Below are positions 19,156 through 28,048 of a stretch of DNA of 64,000 nucleotides, piece by piece. The stretch spans positions 1-64,000 of the forward strand of contig NZ_QNRK01000013.1 of NCBI RefSeq assembly GCF_003315135.1, in the 5' to 3' direction. The stretch comes from Roseiarcus fermentans (GTDB taxonomy: Bacteria; Pseudomonadota; Alphaproteobacteria; Rhizobiales; Beijerinckiaceae). The stretch's first letter is position 1. Each line of letters begins with the position of its first letter. The position numbers and the translations under genes were made by a program. The notes beneath the pieces were generated by a model. It had not been told where the DNA came from. It was given only the letters and a program-made list of their open reading frames with translations, and ran no database searches.

Positions 19156-19979
19156 TGCGAAAGCTCGCTCGCGGGCGTCTCGCCCATGGATTCGTGCAGG
19201 GCCGCCGACGTCCTGCGGCAGGTCTCGGCGTAGGCGGCGGTCATGCGGAAGCCCTCGCTCCGGATCGGCGGGGCTTCGACGCTGATCTCCGCGAAGGCGC
19301 GTCCGGGACGCGCCGCCATTACGACGATCCGGTCGGCGAGATAGACGCTCTCGAACACCGAATGGGTGACGAACACCACGGTCGCGTTGAGCGAGGACTG
19401 CAACTCGGCGAGGTCGTCGTTGAGCTTGAGGCGGGTGATCTCGTCGAGAGCTGCGAACGGCTCGTCCATCAGCAGCACCTGCGGACGGGTGACCAGCGCC
19501 CGGGCGATCGACACGCGCATCTTCATGCCGCCCGAAAGCTGCCGCGGGTAGGCCTTGGCGAACGCCGAGAGCCCGACCTGGGTCAGCGCCTCCTCGATTT
19601 GCGGCCGCGCCTTCTCCTTGCTGACGCCGGCGAGCCGGAGCGGCAGCCAGACGTTGGTGAACACGTCCGACCACGGCATCAGGGTCGGCTCCTGAAACAC
19701 GAAACCGAACTGGGGACGCTCGCAGCTCCAGACGATTTCCCCGCGGCTCGGCTCGGCGAGGCCCGTCAGCAGCCGCAGCACCGTGGACTTTCCGCATCCG
19801 GACGGGCCGAGCAGCGACAGAAATTCGCCCGTGCGGATTTCGAGGTCGAGCCCGGACAGGGCCATGACCTGATTCTTGAAGATCTTGTCGACCTTCCGGA
19901 AGGTCGCCAGCGCGGGCGGCCGGGCCTTGGCGGGCGAGGCTCCTCCCCCCGGCGACGGGAAGGTGACGATCTTGGTCAT
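19152..19979 (-). CDS. ABC transporter ATP-binding protein, TauB/SsuB type
   Basis: A 275-residue nucleotide-binding subunit. Walker A is GPSGCGKST, the Q-loop lies in FQEPTLMPWSDV, the signature is LSGGMKMRVSIARAL, Walker B is VLLMDEPFAALD and the switch His is in VTHSVFES. The C-terminal segment (VEAPPIRSEGFRMTAAYAET) is typical of the nitrate/sulfonate/bicarbonate subfamily. The ATG at 19979 opens on a Pro/Ala-rich leader; the frame is open upstream only as a shadow. It is coupled to the permease downstream. A substrate-binding protein must be encoded elsewhere or be missing. Confidence 0.88.
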   Translation of the reverse strand: MTKIVTFPSPGGGASPAKARPPALATFRKVDKIFKNQVMALSGLDLEIRTGEFLSLLGPSGCGKSTVLRLLTGLAEPSRGEIVWSCERPQFGFVFQEPTLMPWSDVFTNVWLPLRLAGVSKEKARPQIEEALTQVGLSAFAKAYPRQLSGGMKMRVSIARALVTRPQVLLMDEPFAALDEITRLKLNDDLAELQSSLNATVVFVTHSVFESVYLADRIVVMAARPGRAFAEISVEAPPIRSEGFRMTAAYAETCRRTSAALHESMGETPASELSQ

Positions 19980-20297
19980 TCCGTTCCCCCGAACAACGAC
20001 CCTGCTCGACGGCTGCGGCCGCGCTGGACGAGAGGGCCCTTCCTCGGGGCCGGGACCGCCTTCCCGGCGATTCCTGCTCCCGCCAACATTCCACCCTCGT
20101 CGTTCTGGTTGCATCCGCGCGGACGCCCGCCTTTTTTGACTGAACACAAAACCGAACCGCCGTCCAGCGCAACATTCACATTCGCGCCCGCGCCCGCGCA
20201 CGGGACGCCGGCGGTCCTTGACGACCAACTCGGCCGCATGCGATTCGCCACGCAGCGCGGCGGATACGGAAGCCGGCTCCGGAGAGGTTTCTCGTCC

Positions 20298-21047
20298 ATG
20301 GCCAGGGATTACGTCGCCGACAATCTCGCAACGCCCCGCCTCGACCATCTGTTCCCCAACATGGCGGAGTTCGACCGCAGCGTGACCACGTGGCCGTGGC
20401 TCAGGCGCGACATCGATCATCCGTACCGGGCGGACCGGCGCAACCCGATCGTCGGCTTCATCAACCGCGACGAGGCGTCGATCCTCACCGCCAGCGCCCG
20501 GCTGTTCGCCGGACGGGCGGGTCTCGAGATCGGCGCCTGGCGCGGCTGGTCGACCGCGCACCTGATTTCGTCGGGCCTCGGCTCGCTGCATGTGGTCGAG
20601 CCGCTGCTGGCGGACCCCGACTGGCGGGCCGAGTTCGAAGCGGTGGTGCGCGCCGCCGGCGGCGAGGCGACGACGATCCTGGTTCCCGAGCCGAGCCCCG
20701 CCGCGGTGACGCGTCTGGGCCAGTCCGGCGCGCGCTGGTCGTTCGCCTTCATCGACGGCGATCACGACGGCGAGGCGCCGGCGCGCGACGCGCTCGCCTG
20801 CCTGCCGTACCTCGAACCGACCGCCATGGTGCTCTTTCACGACCTCGTCTCGCCCCATGTCGCGCAGGGCCTGCGCGCGATGGAGCGCGCCGGCTGGAGC
20901 GTGATGGCCTACCAGACTGCGCAAATGGTCGGCGTCGCCTGGCGCGGCGACGTCGCCCCCGTCGCGCACCGCCCTGACCCCGAGCAGACGTGGAGCGTTC
21001 CGGACCACTTGCGCGGGATCGCGATCGCCGGCGTCGCCGGAGCCTGA
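20298..21047 (+). CDS. Class I methyltransferase (Methyltransf_24-like)
   Basis: A 249-residue SAM methyltransferase of the type often found with glycan or small-molecule O-methylation. The SAM motif is LEIGAWRGWSTAHL and the acidic strand is SLHVVEPLL. FAFIDGDHDGE, followed by MVLFHDLVSPHV, is diagnostic of Methyltransf_24 proteins, in which the Asp/His residues bind a metal. GGAGAGG lies about ten bases before the ATG at 20298. It is divergent from the ABC pair, and its own pathway is not evident. Confidence 0.75.
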   Translation: MARDYVADNLATPRLDHLFPNMAEFDRSVTTWPWLRRDIDHPYRADRRNPIVGFINRDEASILTASARLFAGRAGLEIGAWRGWSTAHLISSGLGSLHVVEPLLADPDWRAEFEAVVRAAGGEATTILVPEPSPAAVTRLGQSGARWSFAFIDGDHDGEAPARDALACLPYLEPTAMVLFHDLVSPHVAQGLRAMERAGWSVMAYQTAQMVGVAWRGDVAPVAHRPDPEQTWSVPDHLRGIAIAGVAGA

Positions 21048-21073
21048 CTCCACGAGAACCAAGGGAGACCGGG

Positions 21074-21628
21074 ATGGGTTGGACAATCGACTTCCGGGCG
21101 GCGGCCATGGCGGCCGTCGCCTGTGCGATCGCGGCGCCGGCCATGGCTGCCGAGACCCAGTCCGCCCGCGCCGACGCGGGCCAGATCCCGCGCGGACAAT
21201 ACCTCGTGTCGATCGCCGGCTGCTCCGACTGCCACACGCCCGGCGGCATGCTCGGCAGCCCCGACATGAAACGCTACCTCGGCGGCGCGGACGTCGGATT
21301 CTCGATTCCGGGTCAGGGCGTGTTCGTCGGCGGCAATCTGACGCCCGACCCGGAGTCGGGGCTCGGCAAGTGGACCGGCGACCAGATCGTCACCGCGATC
21401 CGCAAGGGCAAGCGACCCGACGGAAGCGAACTCAGCGGGGTGATGCCGTCGGCCTCGTTCGCCAACCTCACCGACGACGACGCCTACGCCATCGCGGCCT
21501 TTCTCAAAAGCTTGCCGCCGGTGCGCAACACAATCGTCTCGTACAAGTCGGGGCAGACGGTCCCGATCGCCGTCTCGGCGGTGCTGCCGCCCGAGGTCTA
21601 CAACGCTCTGCCCGCCTCGCAGAGGTAG
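21074..21628 (+). CDS. Periplasmic c-type cytochrome
   Basis: A 184-residue monohaem cytochrome c. Residues 1-26 form a Sec signal ending APAMA. The haem motif CSDCH is near residue 50 (SIAGCSDCHTPGGM), and a distal Met can be supplied by GVMPSASFANL. The layout (GNLTPDPESGLGKWTGDQIV and DAYAIAAFLKSLPPV) resembles the cytochrome subunits or domains of alcohol and aldehyde dehydrogenases. No dehydrogenase gene is near. The start ATG follows AAGGGAGA. It lies only 26 bp behind the methyltransferase gene. Confidence 0.88.
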   Translation: MGWTIDFRAAAMAAVACAIAAPAMAAETQSARADAGQIPRGQYLVSIAGCSDCHTPGGMLGSPDMKRYLGGADVGFSIPGQGVFVGGNLTPDPESGLGKWTGDQIVTAIRKGKRPDGSELSGVMPSASFANLTDDDAYAIAAFLKSLPPVRNTIVSYKSGQTVPIAVSAVLPPEVYNALPASQR

Positions 21629-21752
21629 ACGCCGGCCGACGCGTTGGCGTTCCTCCTCCAGCTTCGCCGCAGCAAAGCCGGGAAGGATTCCGCGCCCCTG
21701 AGGTTTGGGGATGCCGCGGGGTCGCGCTCGAGCCGAGCGCGGCCGCCCGCGT

Positions 21753-22139
21753 TCACGCCGGCGCGTTCAGCGCTTCGGGACTGGCCGGCGTGATGGCGAC
21801 GCTTTCGCCGCAGCCGCAGGCCGAAGTCTCGTTGGGGTTGCGGAACGAGAAGCTCGCCGACAGCCGGTCGACGGCGAAATCCATCTCGGCCCCGAGCAGG
21901 AACAGGACCGCCTTGGGGTCGATCAGCAGCCTGACGCCCTTGGTCTCGACCACCTCGTCGAGCGGCGACGCCTGGTCGGCGAGCTCCATGGTGTAGGACA
22001 TGCCGGCGCAGCCGCCGTTTTTCACGCCGACTCTCAGTCCCGCCACCGGCCGCCCGGCCGCATCGGTCAGCTCGCGCACGCGGGCCGCCGCCGCGTCGGT
22101 CAAAGTCATCGCCTGCCGCCGCAGGAGCCTGGACGCCAT
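21753..22139 (-). CDS. A-type iron-sulfur carrier (HesB/IscA/SufA family)
   Basis: A 128-residue A-type carrier that holds or transfers Fe-S clusters to apoproteins. The three ligand cysteines are present: C44 in KNGGCAGMSY and C108/C110 in TSACGCGESV. The C-terminal tail after the CGC motif is slightly longer than usual. In many Rhizobiales this gene closes the suf operon; here it stands alone. The ATG at 22139 begins MASRLLRRQAMTLTDAAAAR, with a second possible start at Met11. Confidence 0.93.
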   Translation of the reverse strand: MASRLLRRQAMTLTDAAAARVRELTDAAGRPVAGLRVGVKNGGCAGMSYTMELADQASPLDEVVETKGVRLLIDPKAVLFLLGAEMDFAVDRLSASFSFRNPNETSACGCGESVAITPASPEALNAPA

Positions 22140-22266
22140 CGTTCGCCTCCGTCAACCGGGTTCAAGGCCCGGCGCCGTCGTTGCGTCATATAGCATCGGG
22201 GCTTGCGGTTTGACAGGGGCCGGGGGCGGGTTCCGGCGCGCGGCGCTTCATGGTAGAGGCGGCGGC

Positions 22267-22398
22267 ATGAGCAGGCGCAAGCACGACGACGACCCTTACG
22301 ACGCCCCGACGATGCATCGCTGGACGGCGAAGCACTATGTGGTGATCGCGGTCCTGGTGATCGTGGTGATGGGGATGTTCGCCTACAGCTGGTCGTGA
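22267..22398 (+). CDS. Small single-span membrane protein, 43 residues
   Basis: A short open frame encoding a charged N-terminus (MSRRKHDDDPYDAPTMHRW) and one hydrophobic helix (HYVVIAVLVIVVMGMFAYSW). A GAGG-containing stretch (TAGAGGCGGC) stands just before the ATG. It overlaps the next gene by four bases. The amphipathic layout and operon-like position favour a real small membrane protein; no family is recognised. Confidence 0.5.
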   Translation: MSRRKHDDDPYDAPTMHRWTAKHYVVIAVLVIVVMGMFAYSWS

Positions 22399-23400
22399 TT
22401 CCCCGCGCCGCCGCCGTCCTGGCCGCGGCCTGCCTGATCCGGCCCTGTGTCGCGCAGACGGTCGCGCCGAGCGCGATCTACGCCGGACCGCAGACCGCAA
22501 TCGCGGTCGAAGGGGCCCGGCGCATCAATCTCCATTGCCAGGGGTCGGGCCGTCCGGTCGTGGTGCTCGACGCCGGCGCCGGCGGCAGCATGATGATCTG
22601 GCGGCGCGTCCAGCCGGAGATCGCGACATTCACCCGGGTCTGCGCCTACGACCGCGCCGGCCTCGGCTTCAGCGATCCGGCGGAGCGCCCCTCCGACGTC
22701 CGCGCCATGGCCGACGATCTGCATCGCCTGGTGCGCGCGGCGCAGATCCCGGTCCCGTTCGTGTATGTCGGCCACTCGCTCGCCGGGCTCATCGGCCTGC
22801 TCTATGCGTCGACCTTTCCCGACGATGTCGCCGGGGAGGCGTTGGTCGATCCGACCCTGCCCCGCCCGGCGCGGCGCGCCGCCGGCGACGGCGCGGCGAT
22901 CGAGGCCGCTGACCCGATCATCGAGGCCCTGCGCGCCTGTCTGGCGCGGGCGCGGGCGGGCGGACTCGCGCTCGCCGGCGGCGCGCCGGTGCGCCGACCC
23001 CGGCGACGAGCTGGCGGTGGACCCGGACGCGGCTGCGGACGGCGTCCTCGTGGGCGCCGCGCGCCTGCGCGGCGCCCTGCCGCGCACGTGGGAGGCGAGC
23101 CTCTCGGAGCGCGAGGCGCTCGCGCCGCGCCCCGGCCGCGCGAGCGTGGACGCGGCCGAACTCGCGGCCGCGCGCCTCACCCTCGCCGGAAAGCCGCTCG
23201 CCGTGCTGACGGCGGGCGGCCGGGGAAACGACGCCGGACCGGCGCAGGCCTGGCGCGAGGGCCACGACCGGATCGCCGCCCTGTCGACCCGGGGCCGGAA
23301 CACGATCATCGCGAACGCCGGCCACACCATCCAGGTCGACCAGCCGCGGGCGGTGATCGCCGCGGTGCGCAGCGTCGTGGAGGCGGCGCGCGGCGAGTAG
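22395..23400 (+). pseudogene. Alpha/beta hydrolase, split by a frameshift near 22995
   Basis: The first 200 residues (from 22395) give a signal-like N-terminus, then LHCQGSGRPVVVLDAGAGGS, AYDRAGLGFSD and the nucleophile elbow VGHSLAG. Around 22985-23000 the hydrolase-like sequence jumps to another frame, where CADPGDELAVDPDAAADG continues and ends in the catalytic His region NAGHTIQVDQP and a stop at 23400. Both halves look like one exported alpha/beta hydrolase of about 335 residues. A one- or two-base indel, either real or a sequencing error, is the simplest reading. Confidence 0.7.
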
Positions 23401-23465
23401 CGCCGGCTGGAGCTTCTGGTCCGCTTGTGGCAAAGCCAGTCCTTCGACCGTCTTCCGGGATCAAG

Positions 23466-24332
23466 ATGACGCTTCCCAGCCAAGCCGACCTCCTCCTCCG
23501 CATCGCCGAGGCGCTCGAACGGCTCGCGCCCCCCGCCCCGGCGCGACCCGACTTCGACGCCGCCGAGGCCTTCGTGTGGCGCGCCGAAAAGGGGACGCTG
23601 GCCCCGGTCGCGAAGGTCAACCGCGTCGACCTCGCGCTCCTGCGCGGCGTCGACCGGGTGCGCGACCTGCTGGTCGAGAACACCGAGCGGTTCGCGCGCG
23701 GCCTGCCGGCCAACAACGCGCTCCTCTGGGGGGCGCGCGGCATGGGCAAGTCGTCGCTGGTCAAGGCGGCGCAGGCGACGATCAACCGCGCGCCCGGGAT
23801 CGACGGCCGCCTCAAGCTGGTCGAGATCCACCGCGAGGACATCGAGGGCCTGCCGGCGCTGATGAGCCTGCTGCGCGAGGCGCCCTGCCGCTTCATCGTG
23901 TTCTGCGACGACCTGTCGTTCGACGCCGGCGACGCCTCCTACAAGTCGCTCAAGGCCGCGCTCGAAGGCGGGGTCGAGGGGCGCCCCGGCAACGTCGTCT
24001 TCTACGCCACCTCGAACCGCCGCCACCTGATGCCGCGCGAGATGATGGAGAACGAGCGCTCGAGCGCCATCAATCCCGGCGAAGCGGTGGAGGAGAAAGT
24101 GTCGCTGTCCGACCGCTTCGGCCTGTGGCTCGGCTTTCACCACTGCAGCCAGGACGATTTCCTCGCCATGGTGCGCGGCTACGCCAGTCACTTCGGCCTC
24201 GACGCGCCGGCGGACGCGATCGAGCGCGACGCGCTCGAGTGGGCGACGACGCGCGGCTCGCGCTCGGGCCGCACCGCGTGGCAGTTCACCCAGGACCTCG
24301 CCGGCCGGCTCGGCAAGCCGCTCGGGGGGTGA
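23466..24332 (+). CDS. DUF815 family AAA+ ATPase
   Basis: A 288-residue P-loop ATPase of the DUF815 family. Walker A is GARGMGKSS (residues 89-97), Walker B is FIVFCDDLSF, sensor 1 lies in VVFYATSNRRHLMPR, and an arginine-rich LSDRFGLWLGF segment follows. The family is widespread in proteobacteria without an agreed role. The ATG at 23466 opens on the family N-terminus; the frame runs uninterrupted from the hydrolase upstream only because no stop happens to occur there, so this is not a fusion. A hairpin terminator follows at 24421. Confidence 0.88.
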   Translation: MTLPSQADLLLRIAEALERLAPPAPARPDFDAAEAFVWRAEKGTLAPVAKVNRVDLALLRGVDRVRDLLVENTERFARGLPANNALLWGARGMGKSSLVKAAQATINRAPGIDGRLKLVEIHREDIEGLPALMSLLREAPCRFIVFCDDLSFDAGDASYKSLKAALEGGVEGRPGNVVFYATSNRRHLMPREMMENERSSAINPGEAVEEKVSLSDRFGLWLGFHHCSQDDFLAMVRGYASHFGLDAPADAIERDALEWATTRGSRSGRTAWQFTQDLAGRLGKPLGG

Positions 24333-24420
24333 CCGCCGGTTTCGACGCCGGAGCGGCGTCGGCGTCGGGCCGGATCCTGGTCGGGGGAGGCGGCGGACGC
24401 CGCGCCCAGGGTCCTAAAAG

Positions 24421-24448
24421 GGCGGCGCGAACCCGCGCCGCCGGTTTT
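24421..24448. terminator. Bidirectional rho-independent terminator
   Basis: A perfect 9-bp stem, GGCGGCGCG / CGCGCCGCC, with an AACC loop (24421-24442), followed by GGTTTT on the plus strand and CCCTTTTAGG on the minus strand. It lies between the convergent DUF815 and PEP-CTERM genes and would serve both. Confidence 0.8.
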
Positions 24449-24467
24449 GTCGGGGAATGCGGCCGCG

Positions 24468-25457
24468 CTACGCCTTCGACGGCTCGACCTTGCGCCCGCG
24501 GCGCAGTCCGAGGAAACCGAGCCCGGCGAAGCCCGCGCCCATCAGCGCCCAGGTCGCCGGCTCCGGCGCGGCCGGGGCGAGCGCGTTGACCGTCACGTAG
24601 CCGTTGAGGCCGTAAGTGTTGCTGTAATGACCGTTCGTGGCCGGCGCCAACACGACGTTGGTGAAGTTCTGCGCGACATAGGAACCGCCGCCGCCGCCGC
24701 CGCTGCCGCCCGGAAAGTAGTAGCCCGGCCCGAACCCGGTGAACTGGAACGAGCCGCCGCCGCCGCCGCCGGAGAAGCCGCCGCCGCCGCCGCCGCCGAA
24801 GTCGCCGCCGCCGCCGCCGCCGCCGAAGCCGCCAGCGCCGCCGCCGCCGCCGGCCGCGGCCTGCGACGTCGCCGAGACGGGAGTCTTCCCGCCATTGGGA
24901 CCGGCGCCGTCCGATCCGGCGCTGAAGACGCCCCAGCCGCCGCCGCCGCCGCCGCCGTAGGTTCCGCCGCCGCCGGCGCCGCCTGCCCCGCCTGCGCCGC
25001 CCGCTCCGCTGTTTATGCCTCCGCTCCCGCCTGACGTGCCCGAATAGCCCCCAGCGTGGCCGCTCGAGTAGAACTCGCCCCGGCCGGTTCCGCCGCCGCC
25101 GCCGGCCGCAACCAGGACGCCGTAAGCGCCGAACACGAAACTGCCGCCGCCGCCGCCGCTGCCGCCCGGACCGTTGACGCCGACGCCGGAGCCGCCAGCC
25201 AGGATCGTCAGCACGGATCCCGCGTTCAGGTTGACGTCGCCGCCGGCCTCCGCGCCATAGCCGCCCTGCGCGATGCCGCTCGGGCCGCCCTGGGCCCCGT
25301 AGGCCAGGATTTCGTACACGCCGGTCGTCGGAACCGTCCATTGGACTTCTGCGCCGGTAAAGTCGAACGTGGTCGCGTCGGCCGCCGTCGCCGCCGCGGT
25401 CAACGCGAGCGCCGACACCCCGGCCAGCAAGACCCTGTGTTTCAGAAATTTCAGCAA
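24468..25457 (-). CDS. Glycine-rich PEP-CTERM exported protein
   Basis: A 329-residue surface or secreted protein. It has a Sec signal (LLAGVSALALTAAATAADA), a body of about 200 residues rich in runs of Gly with interspersed aromatics, and a C-terminal sorting signal, PEPATWALMGAGFAGLGFLG followed by LRRGRK, which is the PEP-CTERM tripartite signal read by exosortase (EpsH). Such proteins accompany biofilm or exopolysaccharide production. The DNA is a long GGC-codon tract, prone to slippage. The start is a TTG at 25457 behind GAGGAGGG. No exosortase gene is in the window. Confidence 0.86.
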   Translation of the reverse strand: MLKFLKHRVLLAGVSALALTAAATAADATTFDFTGAEVQWTVPTTGVYEILAYGAQGGPSGIAQGGYGAEAGGDVNLNAGSVLTILAGGSGVGVNGPGGSGGGGGSFVFGAYGVLVAAGGGGGTGRGEFYSSGHAGGYSGTSGGSGGINSGAGGAGGAGGAGGGGTYGGGGGGGWGVFSAGSDGAGPNGGKTPVSATSQAAAGGGGGAGGFGGGGGGGDFGGGGGGGFSGGGGGGSFQFTGFGPGYYFPGGSGGGGGGSYVAQNFTNVVLAPATNGHYSNTYGLNGYVTVNALAPAAPEPATWALMGAGFAGLGFLGLRRGRKVEPSKA

Positions 25458-25830
25458 GTCCCGTCCCTCCTCGTCGAAGTCGAGGACGACCCGGCGCTAA
25501 CCGCGCCCCTGTTCGACCCGTTCAGTCCGCAATCGCCTGCGCCTGACCGCCCGCCGCTCGCCCTCCGAATCGCTCATAGCAAACCAATGTTGACTCTGCA
25601 ATCATCACCAAACGTCAGCGCTTGCGGAATTTCGAGGATATTCCACAAGGCCGTCCGCGTAACGCGGGAGGCCCGAACACCGCCGCCCGAAACCGGGAAA
25701 CGGGCGGATTCCGGGCGCCGGCGGAGGGCGCATCGCCGACCCGGCCGGGCACGGAGGAGACCGCGGGTTTTCCTCGTCGCGGCTGGAAACCTTTTGTCCG
25801 TCCGCGCGTTGTCGGGGCCTGGAGGATCCC
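25458..25830. other. Divergent intergenic region, 373 bp
   Basis: Lies between the PEP-CTERM gene (minus) and the DUF2383 gene (plus). A lower-GC segment at 25565-25625 (catagcaaaccaatgttgac, followed by tctgcaatcatcac) is the likely promoter zone. No gene or clear operator is visible. Confidence 0.45.
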
Positions 25831-26262
25831 ATGAACGACCACGCATCCGTGACATCCCTGTACACCGCGCTCGTCGATGCGAAGAACGGTTACGGCGAGG
25901 CGGTCAAGGACGCCGAGCGAGCGGACCTGAAGACGCTGTTTCAGGACATGATCGCCCTGCACGAAAGGGCGCTCGCGCAACTGCGCCCCGAACTCGAGGC
26001 CCGCGGAGTCGAGGCCAACGATCGGGGCTCGTTCATGACGAACGTGCACGAGACCGTGATCGCGGTCCGGTCGGCCGTCACCGGCCTCGACGAACGCTCG
26101 CTCGCCGGCTTCGCCGACGGCGAGGAGCGGATCTTGAAGAGCTACGACGCGGCCATCGCGGAATCGGCGGGCGATGCGGCGCTCGCCGAGACGCTGGAGC
26201 AGCAGCGGGCGGCGCTCAGCGCCAAGGTCGAGGGCATGAAGAGCGCGGCCGAGCGGGCCTAG
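25831..26262 (+). CDS. DUF2383 (PA2169-type) four-helix-bundle protein
   Basis: A 143-residue all-helical protein of the DUF2383/PA2169 family, ferritin-like in topology. Typical features are the N-terminal TALVDAKNGYGEAVKDAERA, a central LHERALAQLRPELEARG helix and a final helix with LEQQRAALSAKVEGMKS. Members are linked to stress tolerance, but their reaction is unknown. The ATG at 25831 follows a GGAGG site. Confidence 0.85.
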   Translation: MNDHASVTSLYTALVDAKNGYGEAVKDAERADLKTLFQDMIALHERALAQLRPELEARGVEANDRGSFMTNVHETVIAVRSAVTGLDERSLAGFADGEERILKSYDAAIAESAGDAALAETLEQQRAALSAKVEGMKSAAERA

Positions 26263-26373
26263 CCCGGATTTCTCAGACGATGCAGCGCATCGGGTCTCGG
26301 CCCGACGCAGACGGAGCGCAGCTCCAGACCCGAGCCGGTTTGGAGGGGTTGAGGGCCGCCCGTTGTCGCCGCG

Positions 26374-27891
26374 CTAGCGGAACGTGTCCTTGAGCGTCTC
26401 GCGCAGCAGCGCCTTCTGCACCTTGCCCATGCTGTTGCGCGGCAGTTCGTCGACGACGAACACCCGCTTCGGCGCCTTGAACTTCGCCAGCCTCCCCTCG
26501 AGCGCGGCGAGCACCCCCTCTTCCGTCACCGCGGCCCCCGGGCGGATCGCGACGACCGCGGTCACGCCCTCGCCGAAGTCGGGATGCGGCAGGCCGATGA
26601 CCGCGCTCTCGAGCACGCCCTCGATCGCGTCGATCTCGCTCTCCACCTCCTTCGGATAGACGTTGAAGCCGCCGGAGATGACGAGGTCCTTGGCGCGCCC
26701 GACGATGTGGACGTAGCCGTCGGGGTCGAAAAGGCCGAGGTCGCCGGTGATGAACCAGCCGTCGGGGCGAAACTCCTGCGCGGTCTTCTCCGGCATCCGC
26801 CAGTAGCCCTTGAAGACGTTCGGCCCCTTGACCTCGATGACGCCGATCTCGCCCGCCGGCAGCGGCGCGCCGCGCTCGGGCTCGGCGATGCGCACGCCGA
26901 CGCCCGGCAGGGGCAAGCCCACCGTCCCCGCCCTGCGCTCGCCGTCGTAGGGGTTCGAGGTGATCATGTTGGTCTCGGTCATGCCGTAGCGCTCGAGGAT
27001 GGCGAATCCGGTGCGCTCGCGCCAGGCCGCGTGGGTCTCGGCGAGCAGCGGCGCCGATCCGGACACGAACAGGCGCATGCCGGCCGCGACCGCGCGGGTC
27101 AGGCCCGGATGATCGAGCAGGCGGGTGTAGAAGGTCGGCACCCCCATCAGCGCGGTCGCGTCCGCCATGGCGGCGAGCACGGCGTCGGGATCGAAGCGGT
27201 TCTGGTAGATCATCGTCGCGCCGGCGAGCAGCGCCGTGTTCACCGCGACGAACAGGCCGTGGGTGTGGAAGACCGGCAGCGCGTGGATCAGCCGGTCCGC
27301 ATCCGTGAAGCGCCAGCAGTCCACCAGCGTCAGCGCGTTCGACGCCAGGTTTTCATGCGTCAGCATCGCGCCCTTGGAGCGTCCGGTCGTGCCCGAAGTA
27401 TAGAGGATGGCGGCCAGATCGTCGGCGCGGCGTGGGACCGTTTCGAAGTCCGGCGCGGAGGCCGCGATTCGCTCCGCCAACGTCCCGTCCCGCGCGGCGC
27501 CGAGGCTCTCGACCGCGCTCAGGCCGAGCCGGCGGGCGAGGTCGCGCACGGCCGCGAGCGAGGCCGGGCGGCAGACGGTCAGCGCCGGCTCGGCGTCGCT
27601 CAGGAAATACTCGAGCTCGGGGAGCGTATAGGCGGTGTTGAGCGGCAGCAGCGCGGCGCCCGCCCGGAGGCAGGCGAGCGCCAGCACGATCACGTCGGTC
27701 GACTTGTCGACCTGCGCGGCCACCCGGTCGCCGGGTTCGACCCCGAGCGCGACCAGCGCGTTGGCGGCCCTGGCCGAGCGCTCGAACAGCGCCGCGTAGG
27801 TCAGCGAGGTGGCGTCGGACGTCTCCAGCGCCATCTGGTCGGGTCGACCGCTGCGCGCGACGATGAGCTCGAACAGGTTTGCGGAAGGCAT
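26374..27891 (-). CDS. matB: Malonyl-CoA synthetase MatB
   Basis: A 505-residue member of the ANL superfamily that activates malonate (or methylmalonate) to the CoA thioester through an acyl-AMP. The P-loop is AILYTSGTTGRSKGAMLTHE; further motifs are HTHGLFVA, ERYGMTETNM, WFITGDLG and the C-terminal RNSMGKVQK with the catalytic Lys. Long stretches, including GGFNVYPKEVESEIDAI and RLFVSGSAPLLAETH, agree with my memory of Rhodopseudomonas palustris MatB, which supports the substrate call. I chose the ATG at 27891 (PSANLFELI follows, as in the family); an in-frame TTG at 27948 is less likely. Malonyl-CoA decarboxylase is not adjacent. Confidence 0.92.
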   Translation of the reverse strand: MPSANLFELIVARSGRPDQMALETSDATSLTYAALFERSARAANALVALGVEPGDRVAAQVDKSTDVIVLALACLRAGAALLPLNTAYTLPELEYFLSDAEPALTVCRPASLAAVRDLARRLGLSAVESLGAARDGTLAERIAASAPDFETVPRRADDLAAILYTSGTTGRSKGAMLTHENLASNALTLVDCWRFTDADRLIHALPVFHTHGLFVAVNTALLAGATMIYQNRFDPDAVLAAMADATALMGVPTFYTRLLDHPGLTRAVAAGMRLFVSGSAPLLAETHAAWRERTGFAILERYGMTETNMITSNPYDGERRAGTVGLPLPGVGVRIAEPERGAPLPAGEIGVIEVKGPNVFKGYWRMPEKTAQEFRPDGWFITGDLGLFDPDGYVHIVGRAKDLVISGGFNVYPKEVESEIDAIEGVLESAVIGLPHPDFGEGVTAVVAIRPGAAVTEEGVLAALEGRLAKFKAPKRVFVVDELPRNSMGKVQKALLRETLKDTFR

Positions 27892-28048
27892 CGACGCGGC
27901 ATCCTCGAACACGTTCGCGGCGGCGGGACGCCGCCCCGGATCGGCCAATCTAGCTCGGCGCGCGCCAATGCGCGACCCTGGGGCGATCGCTCCTTGTCAA
28001 AGCCGAGCCCGGGCGCGTAAGTCGCGTTCGGGCTCGGGAGGTGAACGA

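Noticed and set aside
22395-24332. A single 645-residue fusion of hydrolase and DUF815 ATPase.
   Set aside because: The hydrolase C-terminus with its catalytic His is in another frame and ends at 23400; the ATPase has its own ATG and family N-terminus. The continuous frame is accidental.
24690-25130. CCG microsatellite as a non-coding repeat.
   Set aside because: It encodes the glycine-rich body of the PEP-CTERM protein in an uninterrupted frame with signal and sorting sequences at both ends.
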